Assembly: GCF_007754155.1 (NCBI RefSeq)
Contig: NZ_CP037423.1
Coordinates: forward strand, 4,650,001-4,714,000
Direction: 5' to 3'
From: Stieleria neptunia
GTDB lineage: Bacteria > Planctomycetota > Planctomycetia > Pirellulales > Pirellulaceae
Length of the DNA stretch: 64,000 bases
The position numbers and the translations under genes were made by a program. This document shows positions 8,908-18,200 of this stretch, piece after piece (within the stretch, counting starts at the first letter, position 1; each line of letters opens with the position of its first letter). The notes beneath the pieces were generated by a model. That model saw nothing but the letters and a program-made list of their open reading frames with translations. It was not told where the DNA came from and searched no databases.

Positions 8908-9927
8908 CTAACTGCGGAGCATCACGCCGACGGCTTGCAGGTAGCGTTCGACCACATCGACTTCGACGTCGCGCCACTCGGCCGCTTTGTGTCGCAGGAT
9001 GGCCAGCTTGAGCGACTCGATGGCTTCGTTCAAGTCGTTCGGCAACTGGGGCAGTCCGATGAAGGGCTGGACCGGTGCGGCAGGCGCTTCGGTTTCGGAT
9101 CCCTCGGCTTGAATGCCAGCTTCGCCTTCTTTGTTTTGGCCCGCCAGGGATTGCAATTCTTCTTCGTCGCCGAAGTCGGGGCCTTCGAACGTGGGGCCGG
9201 ATTCCACGCCGCCGCTGTCGTTATCGTATTCCCGGTTTTTGCCGTCCCCTTGCGCGGGCAGCGTGACGTCTTCGTCGGTGTCGACCTCGACGATCTGGCT
9301 GTCCGTCGGGCGGTTGCTATCGACCGCACCTTCGGCCTGCCAGCGTTTTTCACGCATCACCGAAATGCTCCACTTTTCGTTCGCGGCGCCTTCCAACCAC
9401 AGCGGAGCGTCTTCCCAATCCAGGGCCGCCAAAAAGTGGCTCCAGTACAACCCCTGGTAGCTCTGGTACGAATCGTTGAATCGCTCATAGACCCGGCGGA
9501 GTCGCCCGACGTGCGGCGCGGTCACGCCGCCGACGCGTCGCGACCAGGCGTCATCGGAGTACTGGGTCGCGTCGACACCCGATTCGATCAACTCGTTTCG
9601 CCACAGGCTGATGATCCGGCCTTTTTCCCAGTTGGTCGTGCTGATCAATTGATTCCATTGACCGACAAACGGCTCGGCCAATTCGCTCGCCCGCTGCAAG
9701 TCCGCTTCGCTGACCGTCGCCGCGGTGGGGTCGGCCTGTTCCTCCCAGGCGGCCTTGGCGGCATCCAGATCGGCGTCCTTGATGACTTCCTCCACGGTCG
9801 CGGGAGAGTCGGCGGGCGGTTCGGCAGCCGGGACGGCGGGGTCCGTCGACCCTGCCGAGGGCTCCGCGATCGTGTCGGTTACTTGAGATTCCGTTTCGTT
9901 GGCGGAAGAGAGTTCGTCCTGAGGCAT
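8908..9927 (-). CDS. Conserved hypothetical protein, acidic
   Basis: A 339-residue protein from the ATG at 9927 (MPQDELSSANETE). Residues 1-70 are acidic and Ala/Pro-rich, likely disordered. A central folded region of about 110 residues (WNQLISTTNWEKGRIISLWR, then GVTAPHVGRLRRVYERF and YQGLYWSHFLAALDWEDA) looks helical and could bind DNA or protein. A second acidic linker (VDTDEDVTLPAQGDGKNREY) leads to a C-terminal helix with DLNEAIESLKLAILRHKAAE. There is no signal peptide or membrane segment. I recognise no known family; the pattern suggests a planctomycete-specific protein. The upstream extension to 10071 is Arg/Ser-rich and unlikely to be translated. Confidence 0.65.
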   Translation of the reverse strand: MPQDELSSANETESQVTDTIAEPSAGSTDPAVPAAEPPADSPATVEEVIKDADLDAAKAAWEEQADPTAATVSEADLQRASELAEPFVGQWNQLISTTNWEKGRIISLWRNELIESGVDATQYSDDAWSRRVGGVTAPHVGRLRRVYERFNDSYQSYQGLYWSHFLAALDWEDAPLWLEGAANEKWSISVMREKRWQAEGAVDSNRPTDSQIVEVDTDEDVTLPAQGDGKNREYDNDSGGVESGPTFEGPDFGDEEELQSLAGQNKEGEAGIQAEGSETEAPAAPVQPFIGLPQLPNDLNEAIESLKLAILRHKAAEWRDVEVDVVERYLQAVGVMLRS

Positions 9928-10190
9928 CAGCGTCCGAGTGGTAAAAATGTCGTGTGGAGATAATTTCGTGACCCAGTCACAGCGGTTGCACACGCTAACG
10001 AAAGAAGCAGTGGCTGAAAAACGGTTGGCGGCTACAGAACGCGCGAGTCGACGATTTTCCGATTCACACACGCCGTCTGGGCAAACTTTGACATGTGGAA
10101 AGGCTGTCGGGGAGTCGCCGTTTGGTTTGGCGTTTTCCTCTCGATGAGGTTATCCTGTTGTCCCCACCACCACCCCGCCCACCGCCCGCA

Positions 10191-12920
10191 ATGAAATACG
10201 TCTCTGTTCTTGCCGCCTCCTACGCGGCCGCACTGTGCATCACCGCATGGTGCATCACCGCACTATGCATCACCACGTTGTGCACCGCCGCTTCGTCCTC
10301 CGCCGCGGAACCTTCGCCCGCCGCACAGCCCGCCGCACCATCGGATGCGAAACAAGCGGCGAAGATCGCACCTGAAGAAGAAGCGTTCTTTGAGTCGAAG
10401 ATTCGACCGCTGCTGATCCAGCACTGCTACGAATGCCATTCACGCCAGTCGGGGGAATCGTCCGGTGAATTATTCGTGGATGCTGCCGCTTCGCTGCGGA
10501 CCGGCGGCATTTCCGGCCCGGCCCTGGTGCCCGGGGACCCGGACGCGAGTTTGATGATCCAGGCCGTCCGCTATGACGATGCCGAGTATGAAATGCCGCC
10601 GACCGGCAAGCTCGATGAACGCGAAATCAAATTGTTGGAGGACTGGGTGCGAATGGGGGCGCCCGACCCCCGCCAGTGGATCGCCGAGCCGCCAAAGAAA
10701 ACTTCGCCGATGGACATCGATCCCCGGTCCCACTGGGCGTTCAACGCGCCCCAGCGGTTCCGCGGCGACGTCGCGGTCGGCGACGACGATTGCGATGTGA
10801 TTGACGCGATCGCCAGGGGCTTGGCAGACGACGCGGGCGTTTCCCTTTCCCCGCTCTGCGACGACCGGACATTGATTCGGCGACTCTACCACGACTTGAC
10901 CGGGCTGCCGCCGACGATCGCCCAGATCAACGCCTTCGTCGCCTCCACCGAAACCGACAAGCATCTCCGTTTGGTCGATCGCCTGCTCGCCTCTCCGCAG
11001 TTTGCCGAGCGATTTGCCAGGCACTGGATGGACGTCGCGCGGTACGCCGACACGATCGGGTACGCGTTGGCGGGCAAGGAGCGTCGACTCGAGGGCAGTG
11101 ATCGTTATCGCGATTGGCTGATCCGGGCCTTCGCAACCGACATGCCGTTTGACCAGATGATCCGGCTGCAATTGGCCGCGGATCGCTTTGATCCGGACAA
11201 CCAAAACGGTGATTTGGATGCGATGGGTTTTCTGACCGTCGGCCGTCGATTCCTCAATCGCTACGACACGATCGACGACCGGATCGATGTCATCACGCGT
11301 GGGTTGATGGGAATGACCGTCGCCTGTGCACGCTGTCACGATCACAAGTTTGATCCGATCCCGACGACCGATTACTACTCGTTGCTGGGCATCTTGCAAA
11401 GCAGCGAGACCCCCGAAGACGCCGCCAGCCCGCTGGCCTTGGTCGATCGAGCCAAGCCCGCCGACAGCCATGTGTTCGTGCGTGGCCAGCCCGGCAATCG
11501 AGGTGAAACGGCGCCACGTCAGTATCTGACGGCGCTGCGAAAACCCGACGAGCCGCGGTTCAGCGATGGCAGTGGCCGGCGTGAATTGGCCGAGCGGCTG
11601 GCATCGCAAGAGAACCCGTTGGTCGCGCGTGTGTTCGTCAATCGAATCTGGATGCATCTGATTGGTCGACCGATCGTCGATTCGACCAGTGACTTTGGTG
11701 TCCGCACCGAAGCACCGCCGTTGGTCGGAGTACTGGATGAGTTGTCCGCGGAGTTTGCCGAACACTGGAGCGTCAAGCGACTGATTCGGCGGATCGTCTC
11801 TTCGCGCGTGTACGCCCAATCGGCCGAACCCGCCGACGACGCAGCGCTGCGTCTTGATCCCGAAAATCGTCTGGCGTCGCGCGGGAACCGTCGACGCCGC
11901 GATTTCGAATCCTTGCGTGATTCGGTGCTGGCGGTCTGCGGTCGACTCGATCGTACCATCGGCGGCCCGCCGGTCGAGATCCATTTGGCCTCGCCCAGCC
12001 CGCGACGAACGCTCTACGCCATGATCGATCGCCAAAACTTGCCGTCGCTGTTCCGGACGTTCGACATGGCCAGCCCCGACGCGCATACGCCCAAACGGTT
12101 CTTTACCACCGTGCCGCAGCAAGCGTTGTTCTTGATGAACCATCCACAGATCGGCGTGTTCGCGCGTTCGGCCGCCGAGCAGGTCCGGGCAGACAGCCAG
12201 GACAGTGCGGCGCAGGTGGATCGTCTGTTCGAGCGGATTCTGTCTCGCCAACCGAGTGCACGCGAGCGCGAGGCGTGTGTCGTGTTTTTGCGGCAACCGG
12301 CCGGCCGACGCGAGCAGCGATTCGATCCCCAGCTCGCTTGGCGCTATGGAACCTCGCCGGCGAACGCGGAGAGCCGCGTGACCGAGTTTCGCCCGCTGGC
12401 GGTGTTCAGCGGATCGACGTGGCAGGACCAAGAGAAATTGCCCGCATCCTCCGAACTCGGCTATGCGTCGATCGGTGCGGAGAATGGACATCCCGGGCGA
12501 CAGCATGCCGTCGTGCGACGATGGGTGGCACCGGCCAGCGGTCGCGTGACGATCAGCGGCATGGTGGGGCATCGAAACGATCAAGGTGACGGCGTCGAAT
12601 TGGCGATCTGGGTCGGAGATCGGCGAATCTGGCGCGAAAACCAGAAGAGCAACAATCGGCCGTTTCGCAATTTGAACGCCGATGTCGCCGAAGGAGAGAC
12701 GGTCGATTTTGTCGTGTCCCCACGCGCCTCGGATAGCTTCGATTCGTTCTTCTTGCGGTGTCAGGTCTCGTTAAAATCCGACGGCGGCGACTACTTCGAA
12801 GGCGATTCGAAACGCGACTTCGCTGGGCCGATTGAGCGGGGCAATGAAGCACCGCTGGGGCGTCTGGCACAACTCGCCCAGACGTTGCTGCTGTCCAACG
12901 ACTTTGTGTTCGTGGATTGA
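10191..12920 (+). CDS. PSCyt1/DUF1549/DUF1553 planctomycete cytochrome-type protein
   Basis: A 909-residue secreted protein of a family that is greatly expanded in Planctomycetes. After an N-terminal signal segment comes a PSCyt1 c-type cytochrome domain with the heme motif C-Y-E-C-H (IQHCYECHSRQSGE) and a later Met-containing EMPPTGKL. DUF1549 follows (SHWAFNAPQR ... RFARHWMDVARYADT, and CARCHDHKFDPIPTTDYYSL with another CxxCH), then DUF1553 (ELAERLASQENPLVARVFVN, FVNRIWMHLIGRPIVDSTSD). A C-terminal beta-rich region from about residue 720 may bind carbohydrate. Function is unproven; these genes often lie near sulfatases. The ATG at 10191 is chosen because it begins the signal peptide. Residues 16-35 carry an odd five-residue repeat. 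Confidence 0.93.
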   Translation: MKYVSVLAASYAAALCITAWCITALCITTLCTAASSSAAEPSPAAQPAAPSDAKQAAKIAPEEEAFFESKIRPLLIQHCYECHSRQSGESSGELFVDAAASLRTGGISGPALVPGDPDASLMIQAVRYDDAEYEMPPTGKLDEREIKLLEDWVRMGAPDPRQWIAEPPKKTSPMDIDPRSHWAFNAPQRFRGDVAVGDDDCDVIDAIARGLADDAGVSLSPLCDDRTLIRRLYHDLTGLPPTIAQINAFVASTETDKHLRLVDRLLASPQFAERFARHWMDVARYADTIGYALAGKERRLEGSDRYRDWLIRAFATDMPFDQMIRLQLAADRFDPDNQNGDLDAMGFLTVGRRFLNRYDTIDDRIDVITRGLMGMTVACARCHDHKFDPIPTTDYYSLLGILQSSETPEDAASPLALVDRAKPADSHVFVRGQPGNRGETAPRQYLTALRKPDEPRFSDGSGRRELAERLASQENPLVARVFVNRIWMHLIGRPIVDSTSDFGVRTEAPPLVGVLDELSAEFAEHWSVKRLIRRIVSSRVYAQSAEPADDAALRLDPENRLASRGNRRRRDFESLRDSVLAVCGRLDRTIGGPPVEIHLASPSPRRTLYAMIDRQNLPSLFRTFDMASPDAHTPKRFFTTVPQQALFLMNHPQIGVFARSAAEQVRADSQDSAAQVDRLFERILSRQPSAREREACVVFLRQPAGRREQRFDPQLAWRYGTSPANAESRVTEFRPLAVFSGSTWQDQEKLPASSELGYASIGAENGHPGRQHAVVRRWVAPASGRVTISGMVGHRNDQGDGVELAIWVGDRRIWRENQKSNNRPFRNLNADVAEGETVDFVVSPRASDSFDSFFLRCQVSLKSDGGDYFEGDSKRDFAGPIERGNEAPLGRLAQLAQTLLLSNDFVFVD
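10236..10295 (+). repeat. 15-bp tandem repeat inside the signal peptide
   Basis: Four tandem 15-base units, the first three starting TGCATCACC, encode CITAW-CITAL-CITTL-CTAAS within the hydrophobic signal sequence of the PSCyt protein. The unit length keeps the frame, so gain or loss of copies would change only signal length. Confidence 0.85.
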
Positions 12921-12952
12921 CGGCGGGGCGCTCGCCGCTGTGAAGCATTTGT

Positions 12953-13147
12953 TTAGCGGCAGGGCGCGAGCGGGCTGTCGATTGAGTGAGCCGCGACGCG
13001 TAAGCGGCCGGGCATCCATGCGTCGCCCGAGGCCTTACGGCCGGCGGCTCACCATTGCTTCGACAAATCTCATTAAATCGACGGCCCGCGAGCCCTCCGG
13101 TGTTTTGGCAAAGATGAAGAACCGGAGGGCTCGCGCCCTGCCGCTAA
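12953..13147. repeat. Composite block: repeats B (inverted), A copy 2, B copy 2
   Basis: An inverted partial B unit (12953-12974) is followed by REP-like element A (12986-13082, reverse complement of 5694-5792), a degraded B-like segment (about 13083-13100) and a full B unit (13122-13147). The two B units face each other, so the block could fold into one large cruciform. No gene is seen between 12921 and 13518. Confidence 0.8.
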
Positions 13148-13223
13148 AACTTCTAGAAACACAGGGGGAAAATGCTTCACTGCGTTTTCTGTCGGGGGCG
13201 ACCAAGCTTCCCGGCATCGGATT

Positions 13224-13251
13224 CCGGAGGTGTCGCTACGCTCACCTCCGG
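13224..13251. repeat. Short hairpin repeat (CCGGAGGTG/CACCTCCGG)
   Basis: A 9-bp perfect stem, 13224-13232 with 13243-13251, around a 10-base loop. It lies in the same gene-free gap as the composite repeat block. It may be a transcription terminator for the 10191-12920 gene or another REP family. Confidence 0.6.
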
Positions 13252-13346
13252 CTACTCGCTTTCATCCCTACGGGACGTCGATTGTAAAAGTGACGGATTT
13301 GATCGTAGCGGAAAACGCTAAAACTTTCGCAGCTCCGGCCCTCTCT

Positions 13347-13391
13347 GGCGTTTGCTTGCTGCGCAAACGCCGTCTCTCCCAAAGGGAGAGA
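13347..13391. repeat. Double hairpin repeat
   Basis: Two adjacent stems: GGCGTTTGC with GCAAACGCC (13347-13355, 13363-13371) and TCTCTCCC with GGGAGAGA (13373-13380, 13384-13391). The build, CTCTC outer bases around a variable inner stem, resembles the hairpins at 1222 and 4040. It lies downstream of the HEAT lipoprotein gene. Confidence 0.6.
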
Positions 13392-13518
13392 ATCTAAAGG
13401 GGGGGCAAATCCTGCAGCAAATGAATCGACATCCCACGGGATATCGGTCGCTTGCGTGAAATTGCCGTTACCGTCCTCCGAGATGCAACGTCTTGCCCGC
13501 ATCCCAACACGTCGGACT

Positions 13519-14262
13519 CTATCGGATCGTCTTCTCGTCGCCTTCACCGTCGGCCACGCGGACGTCGTCCGCATCCGCGGTGGGCCCTGCGGGCGCGCGT
13601 TGTGCATCGATCGCGGCGATCCATTGTTGGGGATCACTGCCGTAGTCTTTCCCGATGACGCCTTTCAGACTTTGCATCGCCAGGTGAATCGTTGCCGGGT
13701 CGCGGTCTTCCAATGCCAAGCGAAGCGACTCGACAGGGATGTTGCCCTTGTGCTTGCCGAGTGCGGCGATCGCCGAATTCTTCACGTCGGCCTCGGGAGT
13801 CGTACCGAGTGTGGACGCGAGCAACTGGGCGGCTTCGGGTTCACGCCGTTTTCCCAATGAGCGGCAGGCTTCCATTTGAACCTTCAGACTTTCGTCGTCG
13901 AGTCCGCGTTCAATCAGTTCGATCGCCCCGGGCGTCTTCAAATTGCTGGCGGCGAGAATCGAAAGCCGCCGCATTTCGGGGCTGGGATCGTTTTCGATGA
14001 TGCGATCCAGGTGGGTTGCCCATTTCGCTTGTTCTCGCGTGTTCATGTCGCCGATCTGACTGGCGAGCGTTTGCAACTCTTGCCGCCGCTGGTGGTCGGT
14101 GACGCCGAGTTCTCGGTCCCGTTTCCATTCGCGCATCGTGAAGTACGGATTGACCCGTTTCAGACCGTAGAGCGGCCCGTCGTGACACCCACACGCCAGC
14201 ACGCAGAGGACTGCGGCGATGGCGCCGCAGGAGAAGGGGCGCAGGCGACGAAGGTGTGTCAT
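13519..14262 (-). CDS. HEAT-repeat lipoprotein
   Basis: A 247-residue protein from the ATG at 14262 (MTHLRRLRPFSCG). The N-terminus is a lipoprotein signal with a lipobox-like LACGC, so it should be lipid-anchored outside the cytoplasmic membrane. From about residue 80 it carries helical repeats of HEAT type: NDPSPEMRRLSILAASNLKT, DESLKVQMEACRSLGKRREP, EADVKNSAIAALGKHKG and DRDPATIHLAMQSLKGVIGK. The tail is acidic and probably disordered. HEAT repeats bind other proteins; the partner is unknown. The next gene upstream (14401-14985) is on the same strand 138 bases away, and the two may be cotranscribed. Confidence 0.8.
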   Translation of the reverse strand: MTHLRRLRPFSCGAIAAVLCVLACGCHDGPLYGLKRVNPYFTMREWKRDRELGVTDHQRRQELQTLASQIGDMNTREQAKWATHLDRIIENDPSPEMRRLSILAASNLKTPGAIELIERGLDDESLKVQMEACRSLGKRREPEAAQLLASTLGTTPEADVKNSAIAALGKHKGNIPVESLRLALEDRDPATIHLAMQSLKGVIGKDYGSDPQQWIAAIDAQRAPAGPTADADDVRVADGEGDEKTIR

Positions 14263-14400
14263 GTCAGGTTCGATGATTGGTTGGTGCGGCATTCCGTTTC
14301 CAAAACCAAGACTTCAACGGGAATGTTTCGTGACGGCAAGACCGTCGGGCATTGGGACTTATCAAAGTCAAGGCCGGCTCGCCAAGACCACTTCCATGGT

Positions 14401-14985
14401 TCATTCGGCCACCGCGCCGACTAATTCGTCGGGCCGCTGTCGGATCAAGCGGTACGGCAGCAGAGCGGTATCGATCAGAAACTTTGCTCCCGAATGCAAA
14501 TTGGTCATGATCCCGTCGGAAAAAATCCATTCGGTTTGGCCGCAACGTTCCAGCGGCGCGTCTTCGAAATACAGGCGTCGTCGTGTGTAGGTCGTCACGG
14601 AATCGAGCGGGTAGTCCGGACCATCGCCGCCGGCGGTCATCCACACGACCTGCGGCGGCGTGAAACCCGGTTGTGAAACCTGAGGTGGTGATGCCAATCC
14701 GGATAGCTGAATTTGCGAAAGCGGTTTGTCCAATCGAGCAAGTTGCATTGCCGCGACGTCGCGTTTGCGTTCGTCGGGGGGTGGGACCGGTTCGGACTCG
14801 TTTTTGGGCTGTCCGAATGCTTCGGGGGTGGGACGCGGCACCGCGGGCGAATCGCCTGGCGAAGCGGGGCGGCTGACGTCGTCGAGCTGGACCGGAGAAA
14901 GTCGCAGCGGATCCGCGGGAGCTTGTCCCAATAGGCTGGAGCCGATCGTCAGCGCGGCGATCACGGAGAGAGTCGGTGCGTTCAT
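14401..14985 (-). CDS. Secreted hypothetical protein
   Basis: A 194-residue protein from the ATG at 14985 (MNAPTLSVIAALTIGSSLLG) with an N-terminal hydrophobic signal. A Pro/Ser-rich segment (about residues 30-80) leads to a compact C-terminal domain: VTTYTRRRLYFEDAPLERCG, then WIFSDGIMTNLHSGAKFLID and LLPYRLIRQRPDELVG. No catalytic motif is visible and I do not recognise the family; it looks like a planctomycete-specific periplasmic or surface protein. The longer frame to 15048 is not favoured because the signal peptide starts at 14985. Its promoter lies back to back with that of the giant gene at 15251. Confidence 0.65.
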   Translation of the reverse strand: MNAPTLSVIAALTIGSSLLGQAPADPLRLSPVQLDDVSRPASPGDSPAVPRPTPEAFGQPKNESEPVPPPDERKRDVAAMQLARLDKPLSQIQLSGLASPPQVSQPGFTPPQVVWMTAGGDGPDYPLDSVTTYTRRRLYFEDAPLERCGQTEWIFSDGIMTNLHSGAKFLIDTALLPYRLIRQRPDELVGAVAE

Positions 14986-15250
14986 GGACAGATTGCGGTG
15001 GGTCGGCGATGGAGAACAAGCCACTCCCACTGAGTTTTCGACTGCCATGAGCGAGGATTCCCAGTAAAATCGTTACGGCCGGAAGATTTTCGCCCATTTA
15101 ACAGATTTGATTTGGCGCCCCCATCCGGCGTCATGATGCTTGGGGTTTTCCTGGTCTGTCGGCCTTGACTGGTTTGTGCAGTGTGACGTCGTGGTTCTCA
15201 TCAAGCCTCATTGGGGCGACTTCGATTCAAGCCCTAAGAGGGGATTTATC

Positions 15251-18200
15251 ATGCTTGGCCGTGGGGCGAAAAATGACGATGGGGCCGGTCGTCGGATCGG
15301 GGGCTGGCTGCGCGCCTTCATCGACAGGCGCTCCGTTGCCCGCGTACGTCCGCTGGCGTCGGCTGGGCAGCCTCGGTGGGTGACGCCTCGCCTCACCCTC
15401 TTGGAACCACGAATCGTTCTCAACGCGACGGCAGAACTCTCGGCCGCCAGCGGACTGTTGATCTTTGGCGATTTGGCCGACGATGAAGTTCACTTCGAAA
15501 CCGTTGGGGGCGGCGATTCCATTCAACTGACCGATGCCTTCGGCGCGGTGATTCCGATCGCAGGCCATCACGGCGGCGCGACCGGTAATGAGACCGATCC
15601 GTTGGCGGTTTCTCAGATCACCAACGGTCAGGTGACGATCGATTTGGGCGGCGGGGACGATCTGTTGCAGATCGAATTGCCCGACGGAATCAATTTGGAT
15701 GTGATCGACGCCGATGGGGAAGACCGAACCGTGCTCGGGTTCCAGCCCGTTACGTCGCCATCACCCCCGACGGAAATCAACATCGTTGGCGAGGCGATCG
15801 AGTTGACGCCCAGCGGTACGTCGATCCAGTTCGCCGACCGAACGGTCGCCCTGACCGGAGGCGTGGTCCTGGGAGCGGCATTGCCCACCGGTTTGACGCA
15901 GATCGACCTGGGGTCTGGGGCGTTTGAAGTGCACGGAACCGTGACGCTAGACGGCAGCGTTCGTCTGATCGGCGATTCTGCTGAGGTGCTCTGGCAAGAC
16001 GCGACCGTCAGCGCGTCGTCGAGCGACTTGGATCTGTTCTTTGAATTGGATCCCAATTCGGATTCGTTGATTCGCATCGGGCAAATGGATGCGTCCGCGG
16101 GCGATTGGATCGAAGACGTTCGCGTGGTCAGCGCCACCGAGACCTCTTTCGCCGGCGACGTCACGATCCAGGACACCTTGTCGATCGATGTTCGCGATCA
16201 AGTCAACGTGCAAGGCGACGTGACCGCGGGAACCGTAGGCATTCGTTCCGGCGACGTTGTGTTCGAACAGACGATGACCGAATTGAACGCGGCCCAGCAT
16301 TTGACGCTCGATGGAAATCACCGCACCCTCGGCCCCAACGACAGCGTGATGTTGTCGTCTGGCGATTCCGTCACGATCCGTGGTGAATTCCAAGGCGGAG
16401 ATCAGCTTTCCGTTGATGCCGTGGGGGCCGTCACCGTGGACGCTGATCTGACCGATTGGAACGGAATCAGTTTTGCCGCCGACGATGGGATTCAAATCGT
16501 TGGTGCCGCAACGACCCCGCGTCAAATCTCGGCAACCGGTTCGGTGACCTTCCAGAACGACGTCACCTTTGCAGCCGACACGGAACTGCAGGCGATGAAC
16601 GTTCGTTTTGATGATGCGGTTTCGGTCCAGACAACCCGCGTGGTGGAACTGGACGCGGTGATGATCGACTCCCAAGGCCAGACGGCAATCGAAAAACATG
16701 GTGACGGCGAACTTGTCTTGCTGGCCGAGAACGCATCCAGCACGGATCTGATGGTGGTTGAAGGAACCTTGCGGGTGGACGGGAGCATCGATGCGGCCGC
16801 GGCGGTTGAAGTCCGCGACGGTGCCGTGCTTGCCGGCAGCGGCGAGATTCGCGGAGCCGTGACGCTCAACGGAGGCGCGCTCGCGCCGAACGAATTCACC
16901 AGCGGCTCGTCCACCGGTCAATTGCGATTCGGTGCGTTAAGCCTGAGTGCCGACGCGACGTACCAGGTGGATGTGGACGGATCGACCGTGGGCCAATCGT
17001 TGGATTCGGTCGCCATCGACGGCCAACCGATTGATCTGGTCGGGGCCTTGTTGCAGTTGGACATCGCCGTCACCTTGCCCGGCGATACCGAGTTATTGAT
17101 CCTCCAAAACGACTCCGACGGTCCGGTGACCGGGCGGTTCGTTTCGAACGTCGACGAGGACGGTCAACCGCTGGCGACACCCCGTGAATTGTTCGACGGC
17201 GCCCGTGTGTTGACTCGGTTTGGTCCCGGTGCTGCTGCGGTGCCGGCGTTCATCACGTATTTCGGTGGCGATGGAAACGACGTCGCGATCGTGACCGCGG
17301 GGGATCGTTTGCAGCCGGCCGGAAAGGTCACCATCGTTTCACGAGCGGGCGTTGATTTGGAAATCCGTAGCGGCGATTCACTGGCCGACGCCCAGATGGC
17401 TGATCCGACCGTTCGGCCGATCGCCGGTCTCAACGGCGGCATGCTTGTTTTGGATGCGACGGCCGAGCAGGCGGAATTGTTGATCGACGTCGATGGTTTC
17501 GTCGATGCCGGTGCGAATCCGTTGCACTTCGATGTGGACATCGTTTTTGACGCCACGCAAGTCTTCGGCGACGCGTCGGTGACGATCTTTGACAGCGATC
17601 GCAGCACGGTCGATTCTCCCGATCAATTTGATTTCGTCTATCACAGCGCCGATGAAGTTGGTTTAACCGTCCAACACGATCCATCGCTTGCGCCGGCGTA
17701 CGACATCAACATGCTCGGCGTTGGTCGGGTCGATCTGCAGTTGCCGTCGGCGGTGCTGTCCGCACAGTTGACTCGCGCGGCAGATCAACTGGACGTGGTC
17801 GCCGATCCAGACCCGGCGATGACGCAGTGGCAACTGGCCAGCGGTGGCCGAACCGGCGAATTGCGTTTTGAGAACCCGACCGACAGTCTTTTCATCGATG
17901 GACGCGATGGAAACGATCGGTTGTCGTTTGCCGGTTTCGGACAGGACTTTGAAGCGGTGCCGACCGTGGTCGGTGGACAGGGTGACGATGAATTAAATTG
18001 GAATGCTGACGTCGAGGTCGGGATGCTCGGTGTCGCCGACACGTTTCTGCTGGACGCCGAATCGGTGACGATCGATGGCGATTTGACGTTGATCGGCGGC
18101 GGCGACATTCGGGTCAATGCCGGCGACGCGCTCCTGGTGCGCTCGACCCTCGATGCCGGCACCGGTCGAATCGTCGTGGACTCGGCCGCGTCGCAGAGTG

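Noticed and set aside
10470..12584. A 704-codon open frame antisense to the PSCyt/DUF1549/DUF1553 gene
   Set aside because: Arg/His/Gly-rich with no domain; the plus-strand gene has clear heme and family motifs. Long antisense frames are common in GC-rich coding DNA.
13242..13637. A 131-codon minus-strand frame over the repeat-rich gap
   Set aside because: It is made of repeat sequence and the antisense or frame shadow of the HEAT lipoprotein 3' end.
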